Origin: Pseudomonadota bacterium
GTDB taxonomy: Bacteria; Pseudomonadota; Alphaproteobacteria; Acetobacterales; Acetobacteraceae
DNA: 8,732 nt
Direction: 5' to 3'
Assembly (NCBI GenBank): GCA_021826485.1
Contig: JAKAZX010000154.1
Coordinates: forward strand, 1 to 8,732
Made by a program: the position numbers and the translations under genes
Notes under the pieces: generated by a model
The model's input: the letters and a program-made list of their open reading frames with translations, nothing else
Told to the model about the DNA's origin: nothing
Databases searched by the model: none
Part shown: positions 1 to 7,799 of the stretch, piece after piece
How the letters are laid out: every line of letters begins with the position of its first letter
Position numbering within the stretch: the stretch's first letter is position 1

Positions 1-1254
<1,254 letters not shown>

Positions 1255-1255
<1 letters not shown>

Positions 1256-1259
1256 GGAG
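1255..1259 (+). promoter_or_regulatory. Shine-Dalgarno site of kdpC (decides the start)
   Basis: AGGAG begins on the last base of the kdpB stop codon. It is only 1 base from the ATG at 1261 but 7 bases from the in-frame ATG at 1267. Normal ribosome spacing therefore favours 1267 as the kdpC start. Confidence 0.7.
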
Positions 1260-1266
1260 AATGAAC

Positions 1267-1869
1267 ATGCTCCGCCATCTGCGTCCGGCCCTGGTGATGC
1301 TGCTCGGCCTGTCCGTCATCACCGGCATCCTCTATCCGCTCGTCGTCACCGGCATCGCGCAGGTCGCCCTGCCGTTCCAGGCGAATGGCAGCATCATCGG
1401 GCGCGACGGCCACGTGGTCGGCTCGGCCCTGATCGGCCAGAACTTCACCAGCCCCCGCTACTTCCACCCGCGCCCGTCGGCGACCACCGAGCCGGACCCG
1501 AAGGATGCGTCCAAGACCATCCCCGTGCCCTACGCCGCGGACAATTCCGGCGGTTCCAATCTCGGCCCGACCGCGAAGGCGCTGATCGACCGCGTGAAGG
1601 ACGACGCGGCGAAGCTGCGCGCGGACAACCCCGGCGCGCCGGTTCCCGGCGATCTCGTCACCACCTCCGCCAGCGGCCTCGATCCCGACATCTCGCCGGA
1701 CGCCGCGGCGTTCCAGATCCCGCGCGTGGCAAAGGCGCGCGGAATCGGCGAAGATGCGCTGCGGACGCTGGTCGCGGCCCATACCGAACCGCGGCTGCTC
1801 GGCATCTTCGGGGAACGGCGCGTGAACGTGCTGCAACTGAACCTGGCGCTGGACGCGATGGGAACGTGA
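1267..1869 (+). CDS. kdpC: KdpC, accessory subunit of the Kdp K+-transporting ATPase
   Basis: KdpC is a single-span membrane subunit of KdpFABC, thought to stabilise the complex and raise ATP affinity of KdpB. The start at 1267 (200 residues) is chosen because AGGAG at 1255-1259 is 7 bases away; the ATG at 1261 would add only two residues. Residues about 5-30 form one hydrophobic segment, the expected N-terminal anchor. Family signatures follow: ALIGQNF at about 54-60, the FHPRPSA stretch just after, SGGSNL at 94-99, SASGLD at 134-139, then IPRVAKARG and a C-terminal LQLNLALD. E. coli KdpC is about 190 residues; the extra length is mainly a Pro/Lys-rich loop before SGGSNL. It follows kdpB almost without a gap. 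The next gene, kdpD, is separated by 57 bases that hold a G-tract array. Confidence 0.96.
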   Translation: MLRHLRPALVMLLGLSVITGILYPLVVTGIAQVALPFQANGSIIGRDGHVVGSALIGQNFTSPRYFHPRPSATTEPDPKDASKTIPVPYAADNSGGSNLGPTAKALIDRVKDDAAKLRADNPGAPVPGDLVTTSASGLDPDISPDAAAFQIPRVAKARGIGEDALRTLVAAHTEPRLLGIFGERRVNVLQLNLALDAMGT

Positions 1870-1899
1870 TCGGCGCACGGCTGCGACAAGGGTGCGTCC

Positions 1900-1915
1900 G
1901 GGCGGGCGGGCGGGG
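1900..1915 (+). promoter_or_regulatory. G-quadruplex-forming motif in the kdpC-kdpD gap (candidate leader element)
   Basis: The sequence GGGCGGGCGGGCGGGG has four G-tracts of at least three Gs separated by single C loops, on the mRNA-sense strand. A fifth GGG at 1890-1892 lies 7 bases upstream. It can also be read as a 4-base tandem repeat. It ends 11 bases before the kdpD ATG, where the ribosome-binding site should be, and no AGGAG-like site exists there, so the terminal GGGG may itself be the weak Shine-Dalgarno element. Strict G-quadruplexes with one-base loops are very stable in K+. That the motif folds in the cell or regulates kdpD is inference; it may be a chance product of high GC content. 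Confidence 0.5.
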
Positions 1916-1926
1916 TCCGTGACGCC

Positions 1927-4596
1927 ATGATGGAACCGCGGCCGTCTCCGGACGCGCTGCTCAAGGTCGCCGCCCGTGGCAATGGCCGCGGGCGGCTCAA
2001 GATTTTTCTGGGCGCGGCACCCGGCGTCGGCAAGACGTACGAGATGCTGGCGACGGCGCAGGCGCGCCGGCGCGAAGGCATCGACGTCGTGGTCGCGGTG
2101 GCGGAAACCCACGGCCGGGCGGAGACGCAGGCGCTGCTGGACGGGCTGGAAGCCGTGCCGCGACGCCGCCTCGACTACAAGGGCCGGGTGCTGGAGGAGA
2201 TGGACCTCGACGCGGTGCTGGCGCGGCGGCCGGGGCTGGCGCTGGTCGATGAACTGGCGCACAGCAACGTGCCCGGCAGCCGGCATCCGAAGCGGTATCT
2301 GGATGTCGAGGAGCTGCTGGCCGCCGGCATCGACGTGTTCACCACGCTGAACATCCAGCATGTCGAGAGCCTGAACGACGTGGTGGCGCGGATCACCCGC
2401 ATCCGCGTGCGCGAAACCGTGCCGGACTCGGTGCTCGACCGCGCCGACGACATCGAAGTGGTCGATCTGGCGCCGGACGACCTGTTGCAGCGGCTGCGCG
2501 ACGGCAAGGTCTACGTGCCGCAGACGGCGACGCGGGCGCTGACGCATTATTTCTCGCCCGGCAACCTGACGGCGCTGCGGGAACTGGCGCTGCGCCGCAC
2601 CGCGCAGCGCGTCGATGCGCAGTTGCTCGACCACATGCAGGAACATGCGATCGCCGGCCCCTGGGCGGCCGGCGATCGCGTGCTGGTCTGCGTCACCCGG
2701 CACGGGCTGGGCGCGGCAGTGGTGCGCTACGGCCGTCGCATCGCGGAGCGGCTGCGCGCGCCCTGGACCGTGCTGCATGTCGAAACCGCGGCGACGCTGC
2801 GCCTGCCCGACGAGGCGCGCGACCGGATCGCGACGACGCTGCGGCTGGCGGAGACGCTGGGCGCGCAATCCGTCACCATCCCCGGCCGCGACGCGGCGGA
2901 GGAGATTCTGGACTACGCGCGCACGCACAATTTCACGCATATCGTCATCGGCAATCCCGGCGCGGCGCGCTGGCGGCTGGCGGTGCCGGTGGCGCGGCGG
3001 CTGATCGCCGGTGCCGGCGACATCGTGGTGCATGTCGTCGGCACCGATGCGGCAGCGCCGGAGGCGGCGTCGAAGCCCGGCGCGGCAGCGCGGCTTGCGG
3101 GGCTGCGCCTGACGCCGCTCGGCGGCAGCACGGCGCTGGTCGCCCTTGCCGTCGGCATCGGCATGGCGTTGCAGTCGCTGCTGACGGCGCCGTCGATCTC
3201 GCTCGTGTTCCTGACCGCGGTGCTGGGATCGGCCGCGGTCTGGGGGCTGCTGCCGTCGCTCTATGCCAGCCTGCTGAGCGTGCTCGCCTACAACTTCTTC
3301 TTCCTGCCGCCGCTCTACACCTTCACCATCGCCGATCCCGAGAATGTCGTCGCCCTGGTGTTCTTCTCCATCGCCGCGGTCATCACCGGCAATCTCGCCG
3401 CCTCGGTGCGGGCGCAGGCGGTCGCTGCGCGCACGCGGGCGCGCACCACCGATGAGCTGTACCAGTTCAGCCGCAAGCTCGCGGCGATCGGCAATCTCGA
3501 TGACCTGCTCTGGGCCGCGTCCTACCAGGTGGCGGCGATGCTGAAGGTGCGCGCGGTGCTGCTGCTGCCGGAGGGGGAGCAGTTGCAGGTGCGCGCCGGC
3601 TACCCGCCGGAGGATCAGCTCGACGAGGCCGATCTGGCGGCGGCGCGCTGGACCTGGCAGCACGACCGTCCGGCGGGGCGCGGCGCCGATACGCTGCCCG
3701 GCGCGCGCCGGCTGTTCCTGCCGCTGCGCACCGGCCGCGGCCCGCTCGCCGTGCTGGGGATCGAGAGCGACCGGCCCGGCCCGCTGCTCACGCCCGAACA
3801 GCGCCGCCTGCTGGACGCGCTGGCCGACCAGACGGCAGTGTCGATCGAGCGCATCCTGCTCGCCGAGGATGTGGACCGCGCGCGGCTGGAGGCGGAGCGG
3901 GAGCGGCTGCGCGGTGCGCTGCTCACCTCCATTTCGCACGATCTGCGCACGCCGCTCGCCGCCATCCTCGGCGCCGCCGGCAGTCTGGACACCTATCACG
4001 ACCGGCTGGACGCAGGCGCGCGGCGGGAACTGCTGCGCACCATCCAGGAGGAGGCGGAGCGGCTCGCCCGCTTCGTCGCCAACCTGCTCGACATGACGCG
4101 GCTGGAGGCCGGCGCGCTGCGGCTGCAACGCGAACCCGCCGATCTGGGGGAGGTGGTCGGCAGCGCGCTCGCGCGCGCGGCCAAGGTGCTGGCGGCGCAC
4201 CGGGTCAGCGTGACACTGGCGCAGGACCTGCCGCTGGTGGCGCTGGATGTCGTGCTGTTCGAGCAGGCGCTGTTCAACGTGCTGGACAATGCCGCGCGCC
4301 ATGCCCCGCCGGGCACCGAGGTCAGCCTGCGCGGCTGGGCCGATCCGGCGCGGCAGGAGGTGCGGCTGGCGGTGAGCGACCAGGGGCCGGGGATTCCGCC
4401 CGATGCGCTCCCCCATGTGTTCGAGAAGTTCTACCGCGCGCCGGAAACCGACCGCCGGCCGGCCGGCACCGGCCTCGGCCTCGCCATCACCCGCGGCTTC
4501 GTGGAGGCGATGGGCGGACGGGTGGAGGCGGCGAACCGCGGCGACGGCATCGGCGCGGTGTTCACCTTCATCCTGCCCGTGACGCCGCCGGCATGA
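1927..4596 (+). CDS. kdpD: KdpD, K+/turgor-responsive sensor histidine kinase
   Basis: KdpD is the inner-membrane kinase/phosphatase that controls KdpE in response to K+ limitation and osmotic stress. At 889 residues it matches the usual length (E. coli 894) and has the full architecture. The N-terminal KdpD domain has Walker A GAAPGVGKT at 29-37, then DELAHSNVPGSRHPKR and NIQHVESLNDVV. A universal-stress-protein-like domain spans about 251-375. Four closely packed membrane helices lie in about 398-490, followed by an Arg cluster (R495, R502, R504, R506) like the charged patch implicated in E. coli signalling. A GAF-like region covers about 515-650. The kinase core has phospho-acceptor His671 in SISHDLRTPL, N box N784/N788, G1 DQGPGIP at 818, F box FEKFY and G2 GTGLGL at 847. 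The ATG at 1927 is used; 1930 is also possible. No good Shine-Dalgarno is present, only the G-tracts at 1900-1915. The stop overlaps kdpE as ATGA. Confidence 0.97.
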   Translation: MMEPRPSPDALLKVAARGNGRGRLKIFLGAAPGVGKTYEMLATAQARRREGIDVVVAVAETHGRAETQALLDGLEAVPRRRLDYKGRVLEEMDLDAVLARRPGLALVDELAHSNVPGSRHPKRYLDVEELLAAGIDVFTTLNIQHVESLNDVVARITRIRVRETVPDSVLDRADDIEVVDLAPDDLLQRLRDGKVYVPQTATRALTHYFSPGNLTALRELALRRTAQRVDAQLLDHMQEHAIAGPWAAGDRVLVCVTRHGLGAAVVRYGRRIAERLRAPWTVLHVETAATLRLPDEARDRIATTLRLAETLGAQSVTIPGRDAAEEILDYARTHNFTHIVIGNPGAARWRLAVPVARRLIAGAGDIVVHVVGTDAAAPEAASKPGAAARLAGLRLTPLGGSTALVALAVGIGMALQSLLTAPSISLVFLTAVLGSAAVWGLLPSLYASLLSVLAYNFFFLPPLYTFTIADPENVVALVFFSIAAVITGNLAASVRAQAVAARTRARTTDELYQFSRKLAAIGNLDDLLWAASYQVAAMLKVRAVLLLPEGEQLQVRAGYPPEDQLDEADLAAARWTWQHDRPAGRGADTLPGARRLFLPLRTGRGPLAVLGIESDRPGPLLTPEQRRLLDALADQTAVSIERILLAEDVDRARLEAERERLRGALLTSISHDLRTPLAAILGAAGSLDTYHDRLDAGARRELLRTIQEEAERLARFVANLLDMTRLEAGALRLQREPADLGEVVGSALARAAKVLAAHRVSVTLAQDLPLVALDVVLFEQALFNVLDNAARHAPPGTEVSLRGWADPARQEVRLAVSDQGPGIPPDALPHVFEKFYRAPETDRRPAGTGLGLAITRGFVEAMGGRVEAANRGDGIGAVFTFILPVTPPA

Positions 4597-5279
4597 CCGC
4601 GGCCCCGCTCGTGCTGGTGGTGGACGACGATCCCGCCATCCGCCGCCTGCTGCGCACCAGCCTGGGCGCAGAGGGCTACCGCACCCGCGACGTGGCCAGC
4701 GGCGATGCCGCGATCGCCGCGGTGTGGGCGGAGGCGGTGGACGTGGTGGTACTCGATCTCGGCCTGCCCGACCTCGACGGGCAGGAGGTAATCCGCCGGC
4801 TGCGCGCGCAGACGGCGGTGCCGATCGTGGTGCTGACCGCGCGGGAGGATGAGCGGGCCAAGGTCGCCGCCCTCGATGCCGGCGCGGACGACTACGTGAC
4901 CAAGCCGTTCGGCATGGCCGAGCTGATGGCCCGCCTGCGCGCCGCGCTGCGCCACCGGCTGGCGCAGGAGGGGGCGGCGCCGGTGTTCCGCAGCTTCGGC
5001 CTGACCGTCGATCTGGTCCGCCGGCTGGTGGCGCGCGAGGGCGTGCCCGTGCATCTGTCGCCGCGCGAATACGACATCCTGGCCCTGCTGGTGAAACATG
5101 CCGGGCGCGTGGTGACGCACCGGCAAATCCTCGGCCAGCTCTGGGGTGCCGGCGGTGACGTGCAGCAGCTTCGCGTGTATGTCCGCCAGGTGCGCCAGAA
5201 GATCGAGCCCGATCCCGAGCGTCCCGTGCATATCCTGACGGAAACCGGCATCGGCTACCGTCTGACGGTGGAAGAATGA
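4593..5279 (+). CDS. kdpE: KdpE, OmpR/PhoB-type response regulator
   Basis: KdpE is phosphorylated by KdpD and activates transcription from the kdp promoter. The 228-residue protein has a receiver domain (about 5-118) with the acidic pocket Asp11-Asp13, phospho-acceptor Asp55 in VVLDLGLPDLDG, Thr82 and Lys104 in the YVTKPFG motif. A winged-helix OmpR-type DNA-binding domain fills about 130-225, including LSPREYDILALLV and the C-terminal TETGIGYRL wing. Length matches E. coli KdpE (about 225). Its ATG overlaps the kdpD stop (ATGA at 4593-4596) and no strong ribosome-binding site is seen, so translational coupling to kdpD is likely. The identification rests on both sequence and position behind kdpD. 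Confidence 0.96.
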   Translation: MTAAPLVLVVDDDPAIRRLLRTSLGAEGYRTRDVASGDAAIAAVWAEAVDVVVLDLGLPDLDGQEVIRRLRAQTAVPIVVLTAREDERAKVAALDAGADDYVTKPFGMAELMARLRAALRHRLAQEGAAPVFRSFGLTVDLVRRLVAREGVPVHLSPREYDILALLVKHAGRVVTHRQILGQLWGAGGDVQQLRVYVRQVRQKIEPDPERPVHILTETGIGYRLTVEE

Positions 5280-5725
5280 TGCTGGCCGAACTGCTGCCCG
5301 AACATCACGTGTTTGCCGCGCTGCGCGCCGCCGACAAGCCGCGCCTGCTGGCCGAGCTGGCGCGGCGGGCCGGCGCCGCGCTCGGCCTGCCGCACGGGGA
5401 GATCGCCGCCGCCCTGGCCGCGCGGGAGGCGCTGGGCTCGACCGGCGTCGGCGCCGGCATCGCCGTGCCGCATGCGCAACTGGCGCACCTGCCCGCCACC
5501 CAGGCGTTCCTGGCGCGGCTCGACCGGCCGGTGGAGTTCGCTTCGGTGGACGGGCGGCCGGTCGATCTGGTGTTTGTGCTGCTCGGCCCGCCCGCCGCCC
5601 GCGCCGAGCACCTCGCCGCACTTGCCGCCGCCACGCGCCGCCTGCGCGACCCGGCGGTGGCGGCCGCGCTGCGCCGCAGCGACGATCCGGCGACCTTGCG
5701 GGAGCGGTTTCTCGGCCCCGACTGA
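5276..5725 (+). CDS. PTS EIIA-Ntr-like phosphotransferase protein (PtsN family), translationally coupled to kdpE
   Basis: This soluble protein (149 residues; PtsN of E. coli is 163) resembles fructose-type/nitrogen-type EIIA. The phospho-acceptor is His66 in GSTGVGAGIAVPHAQ, matching His73 in TGIGNGIAIPHG of PtsN. The second active-site histidine is His112 in the EHLAAL stretch, after the VDLVFVLLGPP strand. No sugar-permease domain or membrane segment is attached, so a regulatory role is more likely than sugar transport. The ATG overlaps the kdpE stop (ATGA at 5276-5279). An in-frame ATG at 5279 has slightly better spacing from GGAAG at 5270-5274. In E. coli, EIIA-Ntr is reported to bind and stimulate KdpD and to inhibit TrkA, so a role as PTS input to Kdp is an attractive inference. 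No ptsN symbol is given because a separate ptsN near rpoN may exist in this genome. Confidence 0.88.
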   Translation: MMLAELLPEHHVFAALRAADKPRLLAELARRAGAALGLPHGEIAAALAAREALGSTGVGAGIAVPHAQLAHLPATQAFLARLDRPVEFASVDGRPVDLVFVLLGPPAARAEHLAALAAATRRLRDPAVAAALRRSDDPATLRERFLGPD

Positions 5726-5736
5726 CCGGCCGCGCG

Positions 5737-6159
5737 CTATTTCGGCGGCGTCGGCGGCGCGAGCGACTTCACCAGATCGAGCAGCCGCTGCCGCACCTCC
5801 GCATCGGCGATGCGGGCAAAGGCGGCCAGCAGTTCGCGCGCATCGTCCGGCAGCGCCGGTCCGGCTTCGAACCCGTCCTGCGTGTCGGCGAAGCCCAGCG
5901 CCGGCGCGGTGTCCTCGTCGTAGAAGAAGCCGACGGGGACGCCCAGCGCCCGCGCCAGCTCCCACAGGCGGGAGGCGGCGACGCGGTTGATGCCGTTCTC
6001 GTATTTCTGGATCTGCTGGAAGGTCAGCCCGACCGCATCGGCCAGCGCCTCCTGCGACATGCCGAGCGCCAGCCGCCGCTGCTTCAGGCGGATGCCGACA
6101 TGCACGTCCCGCGCGGCAGGCTTGGGTCGCCCCGCTCGTGGCTCGAACTCGTCGCTCAT
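5737..6159 (-). CDS. Cro/C1-type (XRE) helix-turn-helix transcriptional regulator
   Basis: A small DNA-binding protein. With the start at 6159 it has 140 residues; an in-frame ATG at 6174 would add MRDGP. Neither start has a clear Shine-Dalgarno. I prefer 6159 because, from memory, relatives tend to begin with a short polar tail like MSDEF. Numbered from 6159, an HTH_3-type domain covers about 20-74: SQEALADAVGL is helix 2 and TFQQIQKYENG the recognition helix, followed by RVAASRLWELARALGVPVGFFYDE. A short linker leads to a C-terminal helical segment (about 104-133). This layout is typical of a conserved alphaproteobacterial regulator encoded beside lnt. Its targets cannot be read from the sequence. 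It lies 18-33 bases after lnt in the same direction and is probably co-transcribed, possibly with its own promoter in the lnt 3' end. Its stop is 11 bases from the convergent EIIA gene. Confidence 0.9.
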   Translation of the reverse strand: MSDEFEPRAGRPKPAARDVHVGIRLKQRRLALGMSQEALADAVGLTFQQIQKYENGINRVAASRLWELARALGVPVGFFYDEDTAPALGFADTQDGFEAGPALPDDARELLAAFARIADAEVRQRLLDLVKSLAPPTPPK

Positions 6160-6190
6160 CGGCCCGTCACGCATCCAGAGATTGCCGGAG

Positions 6191-6220
6191 GGTTAACCGG
6201 TTCGTCTCGGTTGGTCAACC
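6191..6220 (-). promoter_or_regulatory. Candidate operator/promoter of the XRE regulator (paired dyads in the lnt 3' end)
   Basis: On the minus strand, GGTTGACCAACC (6220 to 6209, arms GGTTG/CAACC with a 2-base centre) is followed by the perfect palindrome GGTTAACC (6198 to 6191), which overlaps the lnt stop codon. The dyad centres are 20 bases apart, about two helical turns. An overlapping palindrome AACCGGTT sits at 6195-6202. The first dyad contains TTGACC, a fair -35 hexamer, but the matching -10 region is poor. The site lies about 17-61 bases before the regulator start, so autoregulation is plausible. This is inference. Confidence 0.35.
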
Positions 6221-7755
6221 CTTTTCGCACCGCGAGCGAATCGTCTCTCATGTCGAGACAGACCGCCCGCGATCAGGCAAAACCCCGCCAGCGCCGCCGG
6301 AATCATCAGTCCGAAGCGGGAAAACGGTGTCGGCGGCAGGTGGCCGGGCAGCGCCACCACCAGCGTGCCGCCGCGGTTCAGGCCGAGCCGCGCCACCTCC
6401 CGCCCGTACGCGTCGAACGCGGCGGAGATGCCGGTATTGGCGGCGCGCACCAGCGGCAGCCCCTCCTCCACCGCGCGCAGGCGGGCGGCGACGAGGTGCT
6501 GGCGCGGGCCGCTGGAATTGCCGAACCAGGCATCGTTGGTGACGTTCACCAGCCAGTCCGGCCGGTCCGCCTCGTCCGCCACCTGGGCGGGGAAGATCGC
6601 CTCGTAGCAGATCAGCGCGCCGACCGGCGGCAGGCCGGGGACGTGCATGGTGAGCGGCCCGTGGCCCGGCAGGAACCCGCCCTGCACCAGTTGCACCGCC
6701 ACCGGCACCCAGGACGGGGAGAACTCCCCGAACGGCACCAGATGCCACTTGTCATAGATCCACTCCGGCTCCCCGGGGCCGGTGATCGCAACCAGGCTGT
6801 TGGCCGGCCGCTCCATCGCGTCGAACCGCACGGTGCCGGCCAGCACCGGAACCCCGCCCGCCGTCTCGGCCAGCGCCGCCCGCGCGCCGGCATCGTTGGG
6901 CAGCGCGAAGGGGCTGGCGGATTCCGGCCAGATCACCACCGGCCGGTCATGCGGATCGGAAACCCCGGCCTGCGCCAGCCCGCTGCGGGTCAGCGCCAGG
7001 TAGTTGTCGAAGATCGCAACCGCCCGGCGCATGTCGCGCTTCTCGCCCTCGGGCACGTTGCCCTGCACCACCACCGCCACCACCCCGGGCGGGCGCGGCA
7101 CCGGGCCGCGCAGCCGCCATTCCCCGGCACCGGCCCAGGCAAGCAGCCCCAGCAGCCCCAGCACCATCCCGCGGCGGCCGAGCGCGGGGGTTGCGGCGAG
7201 CAGCATGGTGGCGAGCGTCAGGCCCGGCACGCCGATCCAGGCGGCAGGCTGGGTGAACACGGCGCCGAGCAGGCCCGGCATCGCCCAGTCGGCGCCCCAG
7301 GGGTTCCAGGGAAAGCCGGAGCCAATGAACTGCCGCGCCAGATCGGCCAGCACCCAGGCACCCGCCAGCGCCAGGGCGCGGCCCCAGCCGGGGCGGGCGA
7401 ACCAGGCGAGCGCGGTTGCGGCGGCGATGAACGGGGCCAGGATGGCGGCCAGCGCCGGCACCGCCAGCGGCACCAGCCACCAGTAGCGCGCCGCCTCCAG
7501 CAGCACCGCATCGGTCACCCAGTAGAGGCCGATCAGATGATGGGCGAAGCCGAACCAGAAGCCGCGCCGCGCGGCACCCATCCAGTCGGGTGCGCCGTCC
7601 AGCAGCAGCAGCAGGCCGGGCACCGCCAGCAGCAGCACCGGCAGCAGATGCACCGGCGGCAGCGCCAGCGCGCTCAGCGCGCCCAGCGCGGCGGCAGCCA
7701 GATCGGCGCGGCGGCCGGTGAGCGTGGCGAGGCGGGGAAACGGTCGGGCGATCAC
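6193..7755 (-). CDS. lnt: Lnt, apolipoprotein N-acyltransferase
   Basis: Lnt acts in the inner membrane and transfers an acyl chain from phospholipid to the N-terminal cysteine of apolipoproteins, the last step of lipoprotein maturation. The 520-residue length fits the family (E. coli 512). The N-terminal half is strongly hydrophobic, with several membrane segments between about 17 and 210. The nitrilase-like periplasmic domain spans about 224-470 and carries the catalytic triad Glu278 (VVIWPES), Lys336 (YDKWHLVPFGEF) and Cys383 (LICYEAIFP). Also seen are Glu344 and Glu385, and the NVTNDAWFG and RAANTG motifs. A last membrane helix (about 482-500) and an Arg/Lys-rich tail end the protein. The start is GTG at 7755-7753: an in-frame TAG lies 12 bases upstream and no ATG is near. 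No clear Shine-Dalgarno is visible. It follows the dehydrogenase by 44 bases and precedes the XRE regulator. Confidence 0.96.
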   Translation of the reverse strand: MIARPFPRLATLTGRRADLAAAALGALSALALPPVHLLPVLLLAVPGLLLLLDGAPDWMGAARRGFWFGFAHHLIGLYWVTDAVLLEAARYWWLVPLAVPALAAILAPFIAAATALAWFARPGWGRALALAGAWVLADLARQFIGSGFPWNPWGADWAMPGLLGAVFTQPAAWIGVPGLTLATMLLAATPALGRRGMVLGLLGLLAWAGAGEWRLRGPVPRPPGVVAVVVQGNVPEGEKRDMRRAVAIFDNYLALTRSGLAQAGVSDPHDRPVVIWPESASPFALPNDAGARAALAETAGGVPVLAGTVRFDAMERPANSLVAITGPGEPEWIYDKWHLVPFGEFSPSWVPVAVQLVQGGFLPGHGPLTMHVPGLPPVGALICYEAIFPAQVADEADRPDWLVNVTNDAWFGNSSGPRQHLVAARLRAVEEGLPLVRAANTGISAAFDAYGREVARLGLNRGGTLVVALPGHLPPTPFSRFGLMIPAALAGFCLIAGGLSRHERRFARGAKRVDQPRRTG

Positions 7756-7799
7756 GCGGCGGCGCTACACGGGCGCGCCGTGCGGCGCAAGCAGCGGGA

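Noticed and set aside
4431..5965. Minus-strand open frames opposite kdpE and the EIIA gene (4431-5621 and 5255-5965)
   Set aside because: Same codon-bias shadow; Arg/Ala-rich, no motifs, and opposite well-identified genes.
6243..6259. GTCTC...GAGAC inverted repeat near the lnt 3' end
   Set aside because: A 5-base arm with 7-base loop lying within coding sequence for the Lnt C-terminal tail; too short to stand out from chance.
7147..7170. Repeated AGCAGCCCC runs (G-tracts on the minus strand) considered as a second G-quadruplex
   Set aside because: Only three G-tracts fall within normal loop limits, and the repeats encode the Leu/Gly-rich LLGLLGLL membrane region of Lnt, which explains them.
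7775..7788. GCGCC-GTGC-GGCGC hairpin between the dehydrogenase stop and the lnt start, considered as a terminator
   Set aside because: The stem is only 5 bp, there is no T-run after it on the minus strand, and such short GC stems are expected by chance at this composition.
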